From Callaeas wilsoni (lineage: Eukaryota > Chordata > Aves > Passeriformes > Callaeidae), in the NCBI GenBank assembly GCA_013398955.1, contig VWPU01010157.1, positions 25,821-89,820 on the forward strand: a stretch of DNA of 64,000 nucleotides, read 5' to 3'. A program made the translations under genes and the position numbers. A model generated the notes under the pieces. It searched no databases. It had not been told where the DNA came from and was given only the letters and a program-made list of their open reading frames with translations. The first letter of the stretch is position 1, and each line of letters starts with the position of its first letter. Below are positions 51,901 through 63,936 of this stretch, piece by piece.

Positions 51901-53547
51901 TTCAAATCACAGATCTGTGTTATTCCTGAGACTGCAAGGACATTCCAGGAATTCTTTGTCTAAACAAACACAAAATTGTCCGGTCACACAAAACTTGTAT
52001 ACAAGTCTTAGACTCAAGTATTGCCCATAAGCAACTATGAACCATATGGCTTCTTTTTCTCTCTCTACAAAACCTTCTAACGCTTTCCTTCTTTACCTTC
52101 CTCATCACAACACTTTGCTAGGCAACTTAGCAGTTCATAGTTGACAGTGTGTAAGTTCTCACATTAAAGGGACCCAGCTGTCCTTTATGCTAAATGGTCA
52201 CAAAAAGCTCAGCTGTTTTACTCCTTAGAATTCTAAGCTAGCCTAACAAATGCTGGCTTTAGGCAGCATAGTTGTAACAAAAGCATTTCCACTAATATTA
52301 GTTTCCTGAAACTCTGTTATTTTCATTCTCAACACATATGTTATTTTCTTCATTCATAAAATTTTTATGAATGGTCAGAGTCTTGCGGGTGGATTGGAAA
52401 AAAAATAGCCTGTTTTTTTAGTCTGATAGAGAAAATATACAGAAAGATCACCAACTTATCCCCATTATTAAGCAATAATTACCACAGAATTTACAAATAC
52501 TTTTAAATAGTAACACCCTGCATATTGGAAAGAAACAGGATGAATTCTCTTTAAACATAAGTCAAGTAATTTATTAAAAGAATTGTGTAAGGCATTTTTT
52601 AAAAAGGTGTCTCCCAACAAAATCAAAGACAGGAAGGCCCCTTTTCTCATTTTCCCCTTTTTAAACAATGAAACTACTGACAATCACTCAAGGTGTTCTA
52701 GTTCATATTCATGTGAACAAAAAAAGAACCTGCACATCTCCCTGCGAATTTGATGACAAATAAGCACACAGAACAATAGATTTAAGACTCTCAGGGACTA
52801 ATTTAACAAAGCATCTCTCAAGCGATTCACTGATTAGTTTCATCATTCATCTAAGTAGAAATAAATCATTGGCATCAGTTAAGAGAACATCACACAGTAC
52901 TAACAAAAAATATTTTAGATAAGGCTACTCTAAATCACTTTGATTTCATTGTTAGGTTGTTAATGCACTAATTTTTTCCCACTCACTGCCAAAGACTTTA
53001 ATCAGAAACCAAGTTCTTACTAGAAAAACAGGAAAAATTACAGTATTCAGCCTCTGATTTAATGCTGAAGATATGAAAACTATCGAAAACACTGAGAACA
53101 TAAATTAGAATAATTTCTCCTTTAAATAAGCATTTTGATTTTGAAAGAGATGCTGTGATTTTGCTGTCCCTTTTGAGAAAGCAGCATCCTGATGAAAAGG
53201 GTGGAGTTCTACTGAATTTCCTAAGGATCCAGCAAAACCCTGAGAGTTCACAGTGGTTTTTCACACTGTCAGATGCTGCAGGGTGCCACAAGCTCCTTCT
53301 TCATTGTTTTCAAATCATGTTCAGTCTGATGCGCCCCTTTGTTCCACCTACAGAGCTGTCAAGACATGACAGCTTGACAACAAAACCCATCAGTGTCAGG
53401 GAGGGCATATTCCCGATAGGGGAATGTGGGGGGGCTGTGGTTCTTTCCATTTCACTCACTCCTCTCCAGCCACTTTCCAATTATACCCTAACCAGGTACA
53501 GGAGCCCAGAGTAAGGTAACAGTGTCCAGTGACAGCAAGGTAACAGA
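48903..53547 (-). other. ST8SIA1 intron 2, part nearest exon 3
   Basis: Begins at the exon 3 acceptor. No exon, CR1 end or LTR is recognised. Open frames here (for example 49679-49975 minus and 49898-50224 plus) overlap one another and show no domain. Confidence 0.55.
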
Positions 53548-53800
53548 CATAGAATCACAGAATGGTTTGGGTTGGGAGGGACCATTAGAGATCATCTTGT
53601 TCCAACACCTCTGGGCAGGGGCACCTTCCACTAGACCAGGTTGTTCAGAGCCCCATCCAAACCTACTTGGCCTTGAAAACTTCCAGGGATGGGGCATCCA
53701 CAACTTCTCTGGGCAACTTTTTCCACTGCCTCACCACCATCACAGAAATAAATCTCAAATTCCATATATCTAGTCTAAACCTACTCTCTCTCACTGGAAC
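53548..53800 (-). repeat. CR1 LINE 3' end, minus orientation
   Basis: A nearly canonical copy: it starts at catagaatcacagaatggtt, then has the caccttccactagaccagg block, the cttccagggatggggcatcc block and the ctctgggcaac block, and ends near ctactctctctcactgg. Low divergence suggests a younger insertion than the copy at 35.97 kb. Confidence 0.95.
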
Positions 53801-56634
53801 AGGTATGGCTCTTATTAAAAGGTGATTATTACAAGAAGAAATGGTGGCAGTGACTATGAAAGGAGATAAGGAAGATATCCTACACTGGACCTCCAGCTAC
53901 CTTCTTCAGTTTATTTTTGGCACTGCCAACTAGTATATGTTGAAACCTGAAGCTCACCGTTTGTACAAAAGAGAAGTTGTCCAGGTGGGACAAGCTCCTC
54001 TGTAGGTTCACATGTCTCAGTCATGACAGCGGTGTCTTTATTCAGCCCTGAAGTGGAATTCAACATTCAATCTTATGCAAACTTTATGGTCTTCTCAGAT
54101 ATGTACTTTAGGCAGTATTGTTTTTCATGAGATTAGAACTTCAGGAACTATTTACACAGGGACACAGGGCTGCAAAAGTCCACTTGGAAGACTGAATGCA
54201 TTGCTGTGTTGCTGCAGGAAAAGCTCTGCTATCCAAAAGGATCCGTGAACTGCAAACAGCCACACACTAAAGAGAGAACTCTTTGCAATATTATTCACAT
54301 AAACCACAGAGTAACAGGGACTAAGCTGGCAGTCACTTTTAGTTCCAGCTCTACTTTTAGTAGGGACTTCAAAATCATGTGATCTTTAACAGCTTTCTAC
54401 CCAGCGTGATACCACTGCAAGGGAGCCCTTGCTCAGAATTAAAAGAATATTTCAAATTGCTGATGTGGCATTTAATTCAATAGAGTCAGCCTCCATACAG
54501 CCAGGATGGCACAGTGTGGGGATTATGGAAAAAATAAACAAAAAAAAAGTACATTTGTAGAGTAGAACAGACTATTGACTGTTAATCATAGACAGTATTT
54601 TAAACAATGAATGCTCTGGCAATGTCAAGGGAATTCTTCCTGACAAGACAAAAAGAATAAATGGGTGAGAAATTCCAAATATCTGCGAGATTTCTGGATT
54701 GAAACTTTATGACCTGCAATGCATTAGGACCCCAAATTTTTGATTAAAAATCATAAAAAGAAAATATTGTCTGGTGATATTGTGGGGGTGAGGAGGGTGT
54801 CTCTTATTTCAGGAGAAGTTACAGTTTCCAACATTTCCACAACTGGGAAGCCTCAAGAAGGACTTATGCTGCCTCCTAATCGGCTGCATTTAAATGTTCT
54901 GTGGAGTCACCCAGTCCCATGTAAATGGTAGAAAATGGAAAAATACTGTACAAATTCCTTGAAGAACAGCATGACCAGAATCCATTAACAACTGCCTCTG
55001 TTGCCTTTCCTCACCACTTCTTGTATTCTTGACTCCTTTGATTTTTTTCTTTTTAAATCCTATGTGATAAGGCTAAACCTCGAGTCATAGGACAAATCAC
55101 TAAACTCTTCCAACATCCACAGGAACACTCAGCAAATCCTTCTTTTTCTCTGGTCTCCTGACAACACCAGATGTCATGAGGCTTGGAGGACACCATCATC
55201 CTCTGTGTGGGATTGTCAGCCTGCTCTGCTTTGCCAGCACCTTTGGAGGCAGGTACACAACAGCCCTTCTCTTACATTTCAGCTGACTCAGGTTAAATGC
55301 AGGCATTGTCCAGTATTTACACAACCTCCCAGATCACTGGCACTTGGTGGCAGAAAGACACATAGAACAGCAGGTATTCCAGCACTTATTTCCCTGTTTC
55401 TTAATCTGTTCTAAATCTGAGCAGAAGAGAAAAAGCTGTGTATCAACCTGTAAACACCAGGTTGCATTAATAAAATGCTCTAAGCTTAAGCCAAAAAAAG
55501 TGCACCAAAACCTTTTCAAGTTTTGACTGTGTGTTTCATGGAAACAAGGATGAACACAAATCATCACTTCTGGGGGGAAAACTACTTTTTTAATGTCATG
55601 CAAATTTATTCAACAACAGGAGTAGTTATCTTATGACAGTTTAGTAAGTTTTTCTGCAGGTCTGGGAAAATGCAGTATAAACTTCAAGGCAGTTAATTTC
55701 CTGCCTTGCAGTGCACAACATCCTGGCAGAGGAAGTTACTCTCTGTAGGCACACACTAACTCTCATGCAGAAAAATCTTTGTTAAAGTAAATAAATGTTA
55801 CATTCCAGGTAGAGAAATGAAGACAAAAACAAATAATATGACTGCCAAGTGACAAAGTCCTCCAACTCTGCCTGTACTTTCTCCCTCAGTGATTTCAAGA
55901 TGCACAGTTTGAGTAGCAAGCAGAAACCTAAAGAGAATAGGGAAAATTGCAGGGTATCTGTTTACTTATGTCTGGTGTAGGAATAAGTAAAGAATGCTAA
56001 ATTGTTCTCTTGTGGCAGTGTGGGACAACATACAGTCAGCAAGGAAGATATCTGGAAATTTTGCAAGATCAACTATTGCTCAGTGAGGGGTACTGTTTAC
56101 TTTTCCCAATTTTACAAAGAGTTTATCAGCAATTTTACATTCTTCAAAATCTTATTAGCAAGACACAGTATCTGCAATAAATAAGGCTAGTTTCAGCTCA
56201 CTTATAAAAAATAAAAAGGGCTTCCAATTCTAGTTGTAGAAAGGACAACACCACCTAAAGAAAGGAACAGATCTCTGAATTCCTGATCCCACTGATATGA
56301 ATAAGCAGCTACAGCAAAGGTAATTAATCAGTTTATATAGGCATCAAAATATGGATTTAGTTATCATGGGGAGGTATCAAAGTAACAACACACTTCCATT
56401 TTGACAGTATATTAGGCAATGAACCACTACAAGGAAAAGATCCTCTCATCAACAAGTGAACCTTGCCTTTCCTTTACCTCTAAATAGTTCAGATGAATCA
56501 CTGTCATCTTTTGACATTCATTGGTTAAAAAGATTTCAAAGACAAGTAGCAAGGTTCGAGCTGTTCAGGAAATTTGCAATTAGAGTTTGAGCAGATTTTA
56601 AACACTGAGATTGGTTTCTCAGCAGCGTGTGTGC
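53801..56634 (-). other. ST8SIA1 intron 2 segment, no recognised element
   Basis: AT-rich intron. Both strands were scanned for the missing exon 2 (expected donor after a Gln codon) without a match. No repeats beyond short A-runs were seen. Confidence 0.5.
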
Positions 56635-56639
56635 TAGGT

Positions 56640-58259
56640 TAACACAAGCTGGCTTTTAGTGGGGGTGGAGAAAGCCAGAGAGGCTGCTTCTGAAAGAAGC
56701 ACCTCGAAACTTCTACTATGTCCAGCAGAGTCAATCCCTAAAGGGTCTGACAATTGACATAGTGGCTGGCCCAATTAGAGAAGTTAGCAAAGCCTCTGTG
56801 ATGACATATTTAAGAAAGAAAAAATGCACTCAATTTCTCTTTCTTCCTCTCCTTGGCAGGGTAGTGAAGGGCCGTCAGTCTTCTTCTTGGCACCAGGCCA
56901 TGCTGCCCAGGGCCATCCCAACATCATGAGCAGCCGCAACCATGCAGCCAGGGCCAGCGCCAGGAGCGCCCATGCAGCTGGGGCAGCTCTGTGGCTGAAG
57001 CCAAAAGCAGCTGGGGTCAGGAGCGGCTACACGGCACAGACCGGCTGGGGCCAGGGAGCGGCCTGCGCAGCCAAGATTAACTTTACTTGATTAGCCACTT
57101 TTAGTCAGCCATGCTGCAGACAGAAGAACAAAAGTGGCAACAGTAGCTTTTCCCTTTTGGCACCTCACATGAAGAGAGGTGCTGAGAAGAGCTGGCAGCC
57201 AGCGCAGCCTGCATGGTGCCGGTGGGGACCACGTGACCAGCAGCAAGACGCATGGCGAGCAATTCCGTGATGCAGAACCCGGATGGGATCAACCTTTCAG
57301 CGCTGCGAAACTCTGTAAAAACTTTTCAATTGATAGAACTGGAGAACAAACAAACCTACGGACACTGATTCTCTCCTAAGCCAGAGAGAAGGAAAAGTGA
57401 AGAGACATGAGGAGAACAACATGTGACACTAAGGTCAGTGAAGAAGAGGGAGGAGAAGGAGGAGGAGGTGCTCTGAGCATGGGAGCTGAGATTCTTCTGC
57501 AAGCCGTGGTAAGGACTATAATACAACAAATGGTTTTTCCCTGTAATTCATGAAGTGTATGGGGGATGTAGAAGTCTACTCACAGTCTGTGCAAAAAAAT
57601 ACTCATGCTGGAGCATGTGGATGCTGAAAAGTTGTAATCTAGTGAGAAACTTGAACAGAGAGAGAAGACCCTTGCTTCCAGGGACAGAGGAAGAGGACCC
57701 TTGCTTCCAAACTAGAACAGCCTGTCCTTAAAAGACTGTACACCATGAACTAAACTGACCCATGCAAAAAGTTGTGGGAAGGCTGCTTTGCCTGTGGGAG
57801 AGATTCATGTTGCGGCAGGTTTGGTGGGATTGACACGTGAAAATTAGAACCACATTGGAAACGTTCACAGAAAGACCCCACAGCATAGCAGAAAAGAGCC
57901 CTCTCCTTAAGCAAACTGAAGAAAGATTTTTAGAAGTGACAAACTGACTAAGAACTCCATGTTTTGTCTCCTTGCGCTGTTGATGGGAAGGAAAGAAAGG
58001 CTGGGGGAGGGAGGAAAATGTTCTAAAGGTTTATTTTAATTCTCATTATCCTCTTTTAATTCTGTTAATAATTTTTTCTTTATACCTTTTAAGTTTTGAC
58101 TGTTTTGCCCTTAAAGTGTATCTTCCCTATCCTTACCTCACTCATGAACCCCTTTTTAACTGTTCTTTCCCCTCTCCTCTGCTGAACTATAGCAGAGGAG
58201 AATGAGTGAATGATTTTTCATGGGTGCACTGGCATTTAGCCAGCATCAAACCCCCAACG
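56640..58259 (+). mobile_element. Solo LTR C, avian ERV (long form, same family as A and B)
   Basis: It starts TGTGCTAGG and ends near the agccagcatcaaaccc terminus shared with B. Flanks gcgtg (56635-56639) and gtgtg (58260-58264) may be a 5-bp target-site duplication with one CpG-type change; the right border is uncertain by a few bases. TATTTAA at 56807-56813 follows cccaattagagaag. The GC-rich cassette (about 56830-57400) carries one copy of the unit that is duplicated in B, plus its own imperfect repeats of a CAGCTGGGGCCAGG type at 56950-57075. Overall order matches B through gagaacaacatg, ctgtaattcatga, ctcattatcctcttttaattctg and the end. Orientation is plus, antisense to the host gene. 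Confidence 0.83.
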
Positions 58260-58264
58260 GTGTG

Positions 58265-59164
58265 GAAACACTGCTTATGTTGTTTAATACTTGCACATTT
58301 CCATTTTTTTTCTCCTCTATTAATGAGGAAAATTAAGCCTCTTCAGAAAGTTTCACTTTCCTTATAGATAAGGAGGCAAAACGTAACTATTTTAAAAGAA
58401 ATTTCAGACTTTGAAAATTCCAAATTTTACAACTCATATGGAGATATTTACCAATGTATCAATCTGCATCTTTAGTCTATCCTTCATGCACAAAACTATA
58501 TGGCACATGATGTGGCTCATGCAACCAACAAGACATGAAAAGCTGACACATAAGACTTGAAAAGCAAATAATGGTACACAAAGAAAACAACACAAAGAAT
58601 TTAAAGGACTGCACATTAAGGTACAGGTCTACATTTAGAACACTTTCTTCAGGGCAGTCTTTCCATAGAGAAGTAGAGCCAAGGTTAAAAGCCCTTGCTG
58701 GAAAGTCAAAAAGGAGGTCAGCAGCATCAAAGGATTTACATATAATGAGCGACTACCAACATGTTTAAAAAGCCATGTTTACCAAATAAGGAAGCAATTA
58801 GAGGGAAGTGCAGTGCCATGCAATGTCATGTCTAAAGGGTATGAAAATAGAAGTTTAGAAGGCCAAGGAGGTTGAGGGGAATAACTACTGCCATTACAGA
58901 ACCAATGAAGTTTCCATTAGCTATTTATTTTTTCTGGTAATGAAAACAAAACTCCTTAAAATGTATTTTCACATAGAAGCACAAGAATAATTAATGAGTA
59001 ACTTATCATAACTGATTTGAATAAACAACAGTCACTCCTACATCAATAATAAAACACTTAGCAACATAAGATTAAAATGGGGAAAAGTGTAATTTCATGA
59101 TATAAGGGTATAGCTTCCCTAAAAAGTAATCAGAAAGTGTTATTTGTTGCAAGCTTTCATGAAG
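58265..59164 (-). other. ST8SIA1 intron 2 segment between LTR C and CR1
   Basis: AT-rich intron with no recognisable exon or element. Confidence 0.5.
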
Positions 59165-59620
59165 CCTTGTCCGGAAAAGAGCAACAGAGTTGGGGAACGG
59201 TCTGGAACACAAGTCCTGCAAGGAACAGTGGAGGGAGCTGGGGATGTTTAGCCTGGAGAAAAGAAGGCTCAGGGGAGACCTTATCACTCTCTACAAGTAC
59301 CTGAAAACAGATTCCAGCCAGGTGGGGGTTGGGCTCTTCTCCCACGTAATAAGCAACAGGACAAGAGGAAGTGGCCTCAAGCTGTGCCAGGGGAGGTTCA
59401 GCTTGGACATCAGGAATAATATCGTCACTGAAAGGTTTGTCAGGCACTAGAATGGGTGACCCAGATAGGAGGTGGAATCACCATCCTTAGAATTGTTCAA
59501 GAAACACCTGGATGTGGCACTCAGTACTCTGGTCTAATTGACAAAGTGGAGATCGTTCAAAGATTGGAATCGATGATCCTAGAGGTCTTTTCCAACCTAA
59601 ATGATTCTGTGATTCTGTGA
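59165..59620 (+). repeat. CR1 LINE 3' end, plus orientation
   Basis: About 455 bases of CR1: the gtttagcctggagaaaagaagg block, ctctacaagtacctgaaaac, a caagctgtgccaggggaggtt block, gtggaatcaccatcctt, then ggtcttttccaacctaaatg and the terminal gattctgtgattctgtga octamer repeats. Open frames of 86 and 96 codons here are remnants or chance. Confidence 0.95.
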
Positions 59621-60084
59621 AAGTACTTTTGGGGCTCACTCCTCTACTGAGAGTGCAGCCAAATAGGGAGGCCAGGTCTCAGGGACTCAATCCAGCTGAA
59701 GACTAGGATAGCACAATTACACATTAGAATCTGAAAACTAATTTCACATAAAGGCCTTTCCTTACTGACTCAATGCTTCCCTTGCTTTTAGCATCATAGA
59801 ATTCACATAATCCAGCCCACTTCCTGCTGCAGCCAGTGGCACCTGGTCACTATCTGCTGTTTCTTACATGCCAGGACCCTGGACAGCTCTGGGATAAACT
59901 ACGGCTCCCTGGCTTTCCGCCCATCCTCTGCAAGGTGTAATTACATTCCCTGAGGAAAGAGGCTAAAACAAATTATGTGCCACCCTCTGTTCAAGGTTGC
60001 AATTCAGAAAAGACAATGACAGGTTTCAATAAACTGCAACTCTCTACTGCCAGCTGAACAAACAGACATGGAAATAACATTTCA
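59621..60084 (-). other. Intron segment between two CR1 copies
   Basis: Unique-looking intronic sequence. Nothing is recognised. Confidence 0.45.
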
Positions 60085-60291
60085 GAAAGAATTTCTCCGC
60101 AGAAAGGTGGTTAAACACTGGAATGGACTGCCCAGGAAGGTGGTGGAGTCACCATCCTGGGAAGTGTATAAGAAATGACTGGACACAGCACTCAGTGCTA
60201 TGCTTTAATTGACAAGGTGGTGATTGGTCAAAGATTGGACTCAATGACCTTGGAAGTCTTTTCCAACCTTAATGATTCTATGGTTCTGTGA
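60085..60291 (+). repeat. CR1 LINE 3' end, plus orientation
   Basis: It starts at agaaagaatttctccgcag, then ctgcccaggaaggtggtgg, the attgacaaggtggtgattgg block, and ends gattctatggttctgtga. It shares the unusual ATTGACAAGGTGG-type block with the copy ending at 59620, so both belong to one CR1 subfamily. Confidence 0.94.
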
Positions 60292-60484
60292 AATCACAGT
60301 AGCTGCTAGGACATAATATTATTTTGTTATTTTAAAGATATTGTGAGACCCAGAAAATAGGTTTTGAGCTTCCTATCAAGCTAAAACCAGTTTTATTTAT
60401 CACTTACAGCAATTCCCAAACCAAATGCAAATCCAGGGCAAAATGAATGTCCAGACCAGTAGGAAGCTATTAACACAATGGGAA

Positions 60485-61266
60485 TGCACGGGATTGAATA
60501 TTCCCTGAGTAATAAGCACTACACAACAGCGAACTACTCGAGTCTAGAGCCTTTCCCTCCAATTTGTTTTTGAGGCCTACTTCAGCCCCAGTTTAATGGC
60601 TAGGCTGAGGAGGGACAGTTTCCTAACAGCAAGCATTTGAGCCTTGTGACCTAGAAGAGGATGAGGTAAAAGAACAAAAAACTTAGAGTACACCAGCAGA
60701 GAATATCCAAATCCATAATAGGGATTGTGACACATTAAGATGGTTTGTTCATTAAAAGCCGAAATTAAGACATGCGGTGTCCCTGAAAAGAACAGATTGC
60801 ACACATAAGGCTTAGCATGATAGTCTGTCTGAAGTCAAGATATGTGTTGTCCTTAAAAGGGATAGATTGCATACACAGGGCTTAACTCAAGAAACCGCAA
60901 AATATCCTGTAGAATAAACATGATGTACGTCAAAGTAGAAGCTGTGTAAGCGCATAGCCAAGTATGTAAAGTTTACAGATAAGGCACCGAGGAAGATGAG
61001 GAACCTTCATCCCCGCGACCACCAGGAAGCAGAACAAAAAAACCCCTAGCAACAACTCGCGCAGACGCAGAGTACACAGGAAGAACGACGTGGCACCGGA
61101 AGAAGAGTATAAAACTGGGGACTTTTGGGAGGGAGGGCGAGAGCCGTTGGTGGAGCAGTGACTCCCTGGCTGCCCAGCGCTGTTTTATTTGCTGTCGCTT
61201 GCTTAATAAACTAATTTGATCTAATTGACTTTGCCTCCGCCAATTATTTGAGGCTAACTTATAACA
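60485..61266 (+). mobile_element. LTR-like element F, ERV type
   Basis: Retroviral LTR architecture is visible: TATAAAA at 61108-61114, AATAAA at 61205-61210 (97 bases apart), and a 3' terminus at ...cttataaca. GGAATG occurs at 60481-60486 and again right after the 3' end at 61267-61272. This supports a target-site duplication: 4 bases if the element starts TG, 6 bases if it does not. The left border is therefore provisional. Upstream of the TATA box a unit of about 55 bases is imperfectly repeated with period 70 (60761-60816 and 60831-60886), like an LTR enhancer repeat. I do not recognise the family. Confidence 0.6.
60761..60886 (+). repeat. Imperfect direct repeat, period 70, in element F
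   Basis: Copies begin gaaattaagacatg and gaagtcaagatatg and both continue through tgtcc, an aaaag block, agattgcacacata / agattgcatacaca, and a ggcttagc / ggcttaac end. The position upstream of the TATA box suggests duplicated enhancer DNA. Confidence 0.75.
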
Positions 61267-61480
61267 GGAATGAGAGGTCATTAATTAGGCTCATGCTGAA
61301 CCCACTCTCAGTACTTCCGAACATATAACACTAACACTCAAACATGATGACTGCAGCTTCCATGTAGCGTGTCCAAAGACACATCCTTGCCAGACTTGTT
61401 TCTCTTCCTGAGAAAATTGCTCCATTCTGCCTCTTGTACTCACTATGCTGCTTTAGTTTTCATCCCTTTACCAAGATGTT

Positions 61481-62591
61481 TGTTTCGGGTTAAGTTCTTT
61501 CCTTTTGTTTCTTTTTACTTAGGGAATTTTGTCCCATAAGTTGCTAAGAAACAGTAACGACTGGGTATTTAAGGAAAACAAAAGCAGTGGCCAAGCTCAG
61601 GGGAGGAGGGCATCTGGCTGCACTTCTCTTACCTGAGGGTTTCTCTGAGAGGGGCAGAGATACCAAGAGAATTGGGCTGGTAAAAGATGGGGCTGGGGCA
61701 GCTGCTAGCTCTCTCCCTCTCTCTCTCAGCTTTGGAGGAAGATGGTCAGAGCTGCTGCCCGGGGAAAGGAATTCGCTGTCACTGCCGCAGTCCAGCCCGG
61801 TCCTGCTTCTTCCACCATGGGGTGAGCCTCTGCTCCTGAGAGCAGCCTCTGAACTGGCACCTTATTAACACTTACCTCACTAAAAGAGGGACTTTTCACC
61901 ATCTGCCCAGGTGCCTGAGATCCTGAACCTGCTTGAAGCTGGGCTGCTGCTGCCCTGTCCCCCACCCTTTCTTCGGCAGTGCTCTGAGCTTTCTCTACAC
62001 TGTAGCCCTCCAGCTCCTGCCTGCCAAGAAGTCCTGGGGCTCCCACTACAGCTACGGAGTTTGATACATCTCCTCCACCACCCCAGGATTTTTTGCTCAT
62101 CTCTGCCATCCCAGCTTGCTGCTTCTGAGAGTCCTGCTGGGGCACCGGGCTTGGCTGTCCCTGGGGGTTTCTGAAGCGAACTTCTCTTCCATCCCTTCCC
62201 GTCTCGCTCAAGCCACCATTACTGTGTGCTCCCCGAGCTCGTGCTGGAGCGCCCCCTGCAGCTGTGGGGGAATCATGGCACCTGCCCTGCCCACTGGGAG
62301 CCACCAGCGCCCCTGCCGGCTGTGACCGGAACTGCGCCAAAAGGGAAGGTGCCTGCGGCCGAGAAGGCCGTCACTGGGTTTCTGGTTCTGTTTTGTTGTT
62401 AATGCCAGAGTTGTTGTTGGTTTGCCTTGTTATACATACTAGTAAAGAACTCTTATTCCTATTCTCTTATCTTTGCCTGAGAGCCCCTTAATTTCAAAAT
62501 TATAATAATTCAGATGGAAGGGGTTTACATTTTCCATTCCAAGGGAGGCTCCTGCCTTCCTTAGCATATACCTGTCCTTCAAACCAAGACA
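61481..62591 (+). mobile_element. Solo LTR E, avian ERV
   Basis: The element runs TGTTTCGGG...AACCAAGACA, 1.1 kb. Flanks atgtt (61476-61480) and atgtc (62592-62596) look like a 5-bp target-site duplication with one mismatch. TATTTAA lies at 61566-61572, and AGTAAAG near 62440 may serve as the poly(A) signal, as in LTR A. The middle is GC-rich, which leaves open frames of 204 codons (minus) and 93 codons (plus) with no recognisable domain. The 5-bp duplication suggests ERVL. Sequence similarity to A/B/C is limited to general layout. Orientation is plus, antisense to ST8SIA1. Confidence 0.78.
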
Positions 62592-62763
62592 ATGTCATAC
62601 AAGAATTGCCACGATCTTTCACCTTTTGAAAACTGAGTTGTCTGATTTTGATACTCCCCAAAATTAAGCTTCTAAATTTTCCTTTAGCTTTCCTTATTCA
62701 CATGAGGAATCTCATGGAAAAAGACAGCACAGGTTGGTTGTTGGCTTCTGGTAAGAGATATAT

Positions 62764-63017
62764 AAAATCATAGAATGGCCTGGGCTGGAAGAGACCTTAA
62801 AGCTCATCTTGTTTCAACACTTTTCACTAGACCAGGTTGCTCAGAGCCCCGTCCAACCTGGCTTTGAACACTTCCAGGGATGGGGCATCCACAGCGTCTC
62901 TGGGCAACCTGTGCCAGTGCCTTCCCACCCTCAGAGTGAAGACTTTCTTCCTAAAATCCAATGTAAACCTACTCTCTGTCAGTTTGAAGCTATTCCCTCC
63001 TGCCCTGTCACTACATA
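62764..63017 (-). repeat. CR1 LINE 3' end, minus orientation
   Basis: It starts aatcatagaatggcctggg, passes through ttcactagaccaggttgctc, cttccagggatggggcatcc, ctctgggcaacctgtgccag, the aaacctactctctgtcag block, and ends near gccctgtcactaca. A short internal deletion precedes the ttcactagacc block. Confidence 0.95.
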
Positions 63018-63362
63018 CAACTGTGTCCTCTGGTTTAATCTTCCCACATTATCTCTAATTGTTTTTTAGAGCTCTCTAAGTCAATTAAAGAGAGAGATTC
63101 AAGTGTTGCTGCTTTCCATGCATGTCTAGATAGCCTTTAAAGGGCAGACAAAAATGATTGTAAAATGACTTTTAGAATGTTGTACAGTATATTCTTTCTC
63201 AATTGTGTCCAGCCAAAAAAAGTCACACTTAGAGAAAATGCTTTTTCCCCTAGGCATATAATCTCTTATAATATGATGTGTAATTAGAAAGCCAGATTAG
63301 GTTCTTTTCTCTTCTTTGTATCACTAGTAAAGATTCTACACAAGTGGACCACCTAGACCTTC
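63018..63362 (-). other. Intron segment between CR1 and LTR D
   Basis: AT-rich unique-looking sequence. Nothing is recognised. Confidence 0.45.
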
Positions 63363-63915
63363 TGTTGCGGTGTGCCCGGTTCAGACCGAGGGCCTCAAAT
63401 ACCTAAAATGGTATGATGAAGGCACTGAGGTCACCCCTGGAGCCTCCACCCCTGGGCTCACCTCGTTCTCCTCCCCCTAGGTGCCAATCAGGATGTTGTG
63501 TCTTCCCCCCTGTCAATCTAGGCCTAAGTTCTGGAAAGTTCCCCAAGTTCTGTCCCCCAATAGGTTGGTTCTTGATTCTTCACCCCATTCGTTGCTCTCC
63601 CCCAATCCGGTTCTGCTCCTCTCTCTCTTGCCCTTCACCCATTGATTGTATCCTGATCCCCCTTAACCCTATAAGAGTCCCTGCTCTCTGCCCCTCGAGG
63701 TTCTTTTGTCCCTGGATCCCTTTGAGGCAATAAACCTTGGAGACCCATACAGAAGACCTCTCTCGCTTCTTTGTCTTCCGCGCCGTACTCTGCCTTGTGT
63801 CAGTGCTGAGCTGCTGAGAGTTGCTGCCAGCGAGGACACCCTCGTGTCTTCTGCCGCGGCAGTTGCCTCCATGGGCTGAGCTAGCCTGACCTGAACTCAC
63901 CACTGGACAGCGGCA
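63363..63915 (+). mobile_element. LTR D, 5' LTR of a betaretrovirus-like (ERVK-type) element
   Basis: The element runs TGTTGC...GCGGCA, about 553 bases, with short near-inverted ends. CCAAT motifs occur upstream of TATAAGAG (63670-63677). AATAAA lies at 63729-63734, about 60 bases on, giving a compact R region, followed by a U5 of about 180 bases. A primer binding site starts two bases after the 3' end. This LTR therefore sits at the 5' side of an internal region and is not solo. The target-site duplication cannot be tested because the other LTR lies outside the window. A 115-codon minus-strand open frame across it is fortuitous. Orientation is plus, antisense to ST8SIA1. Confidence 0.85.
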
Positions 63916-63917
63916 GG

Positions 63918-63936
63918 TGGCGCCCACAGGTGGGGC
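63918..63936 (+). other. Retroviral primer binding site, tRNA-Lys type
   Basis: TGGCGCCCACAGGTGGGGC matches the tRNA-Lys1,2-type primer site used by betaretroviruses and ERVK elements, with a small change in the middle. Its place two bases after an LTR ending in CA is exactly where a primer site belongs. Confidence 0.85.

Noticed and set aside
63401..63733. Plus-strand 106-codon frame beginning near 63413
   Set aside because: It lies wholly inside LTR D across its promoter and poly(A) signal, so it is not a gene.
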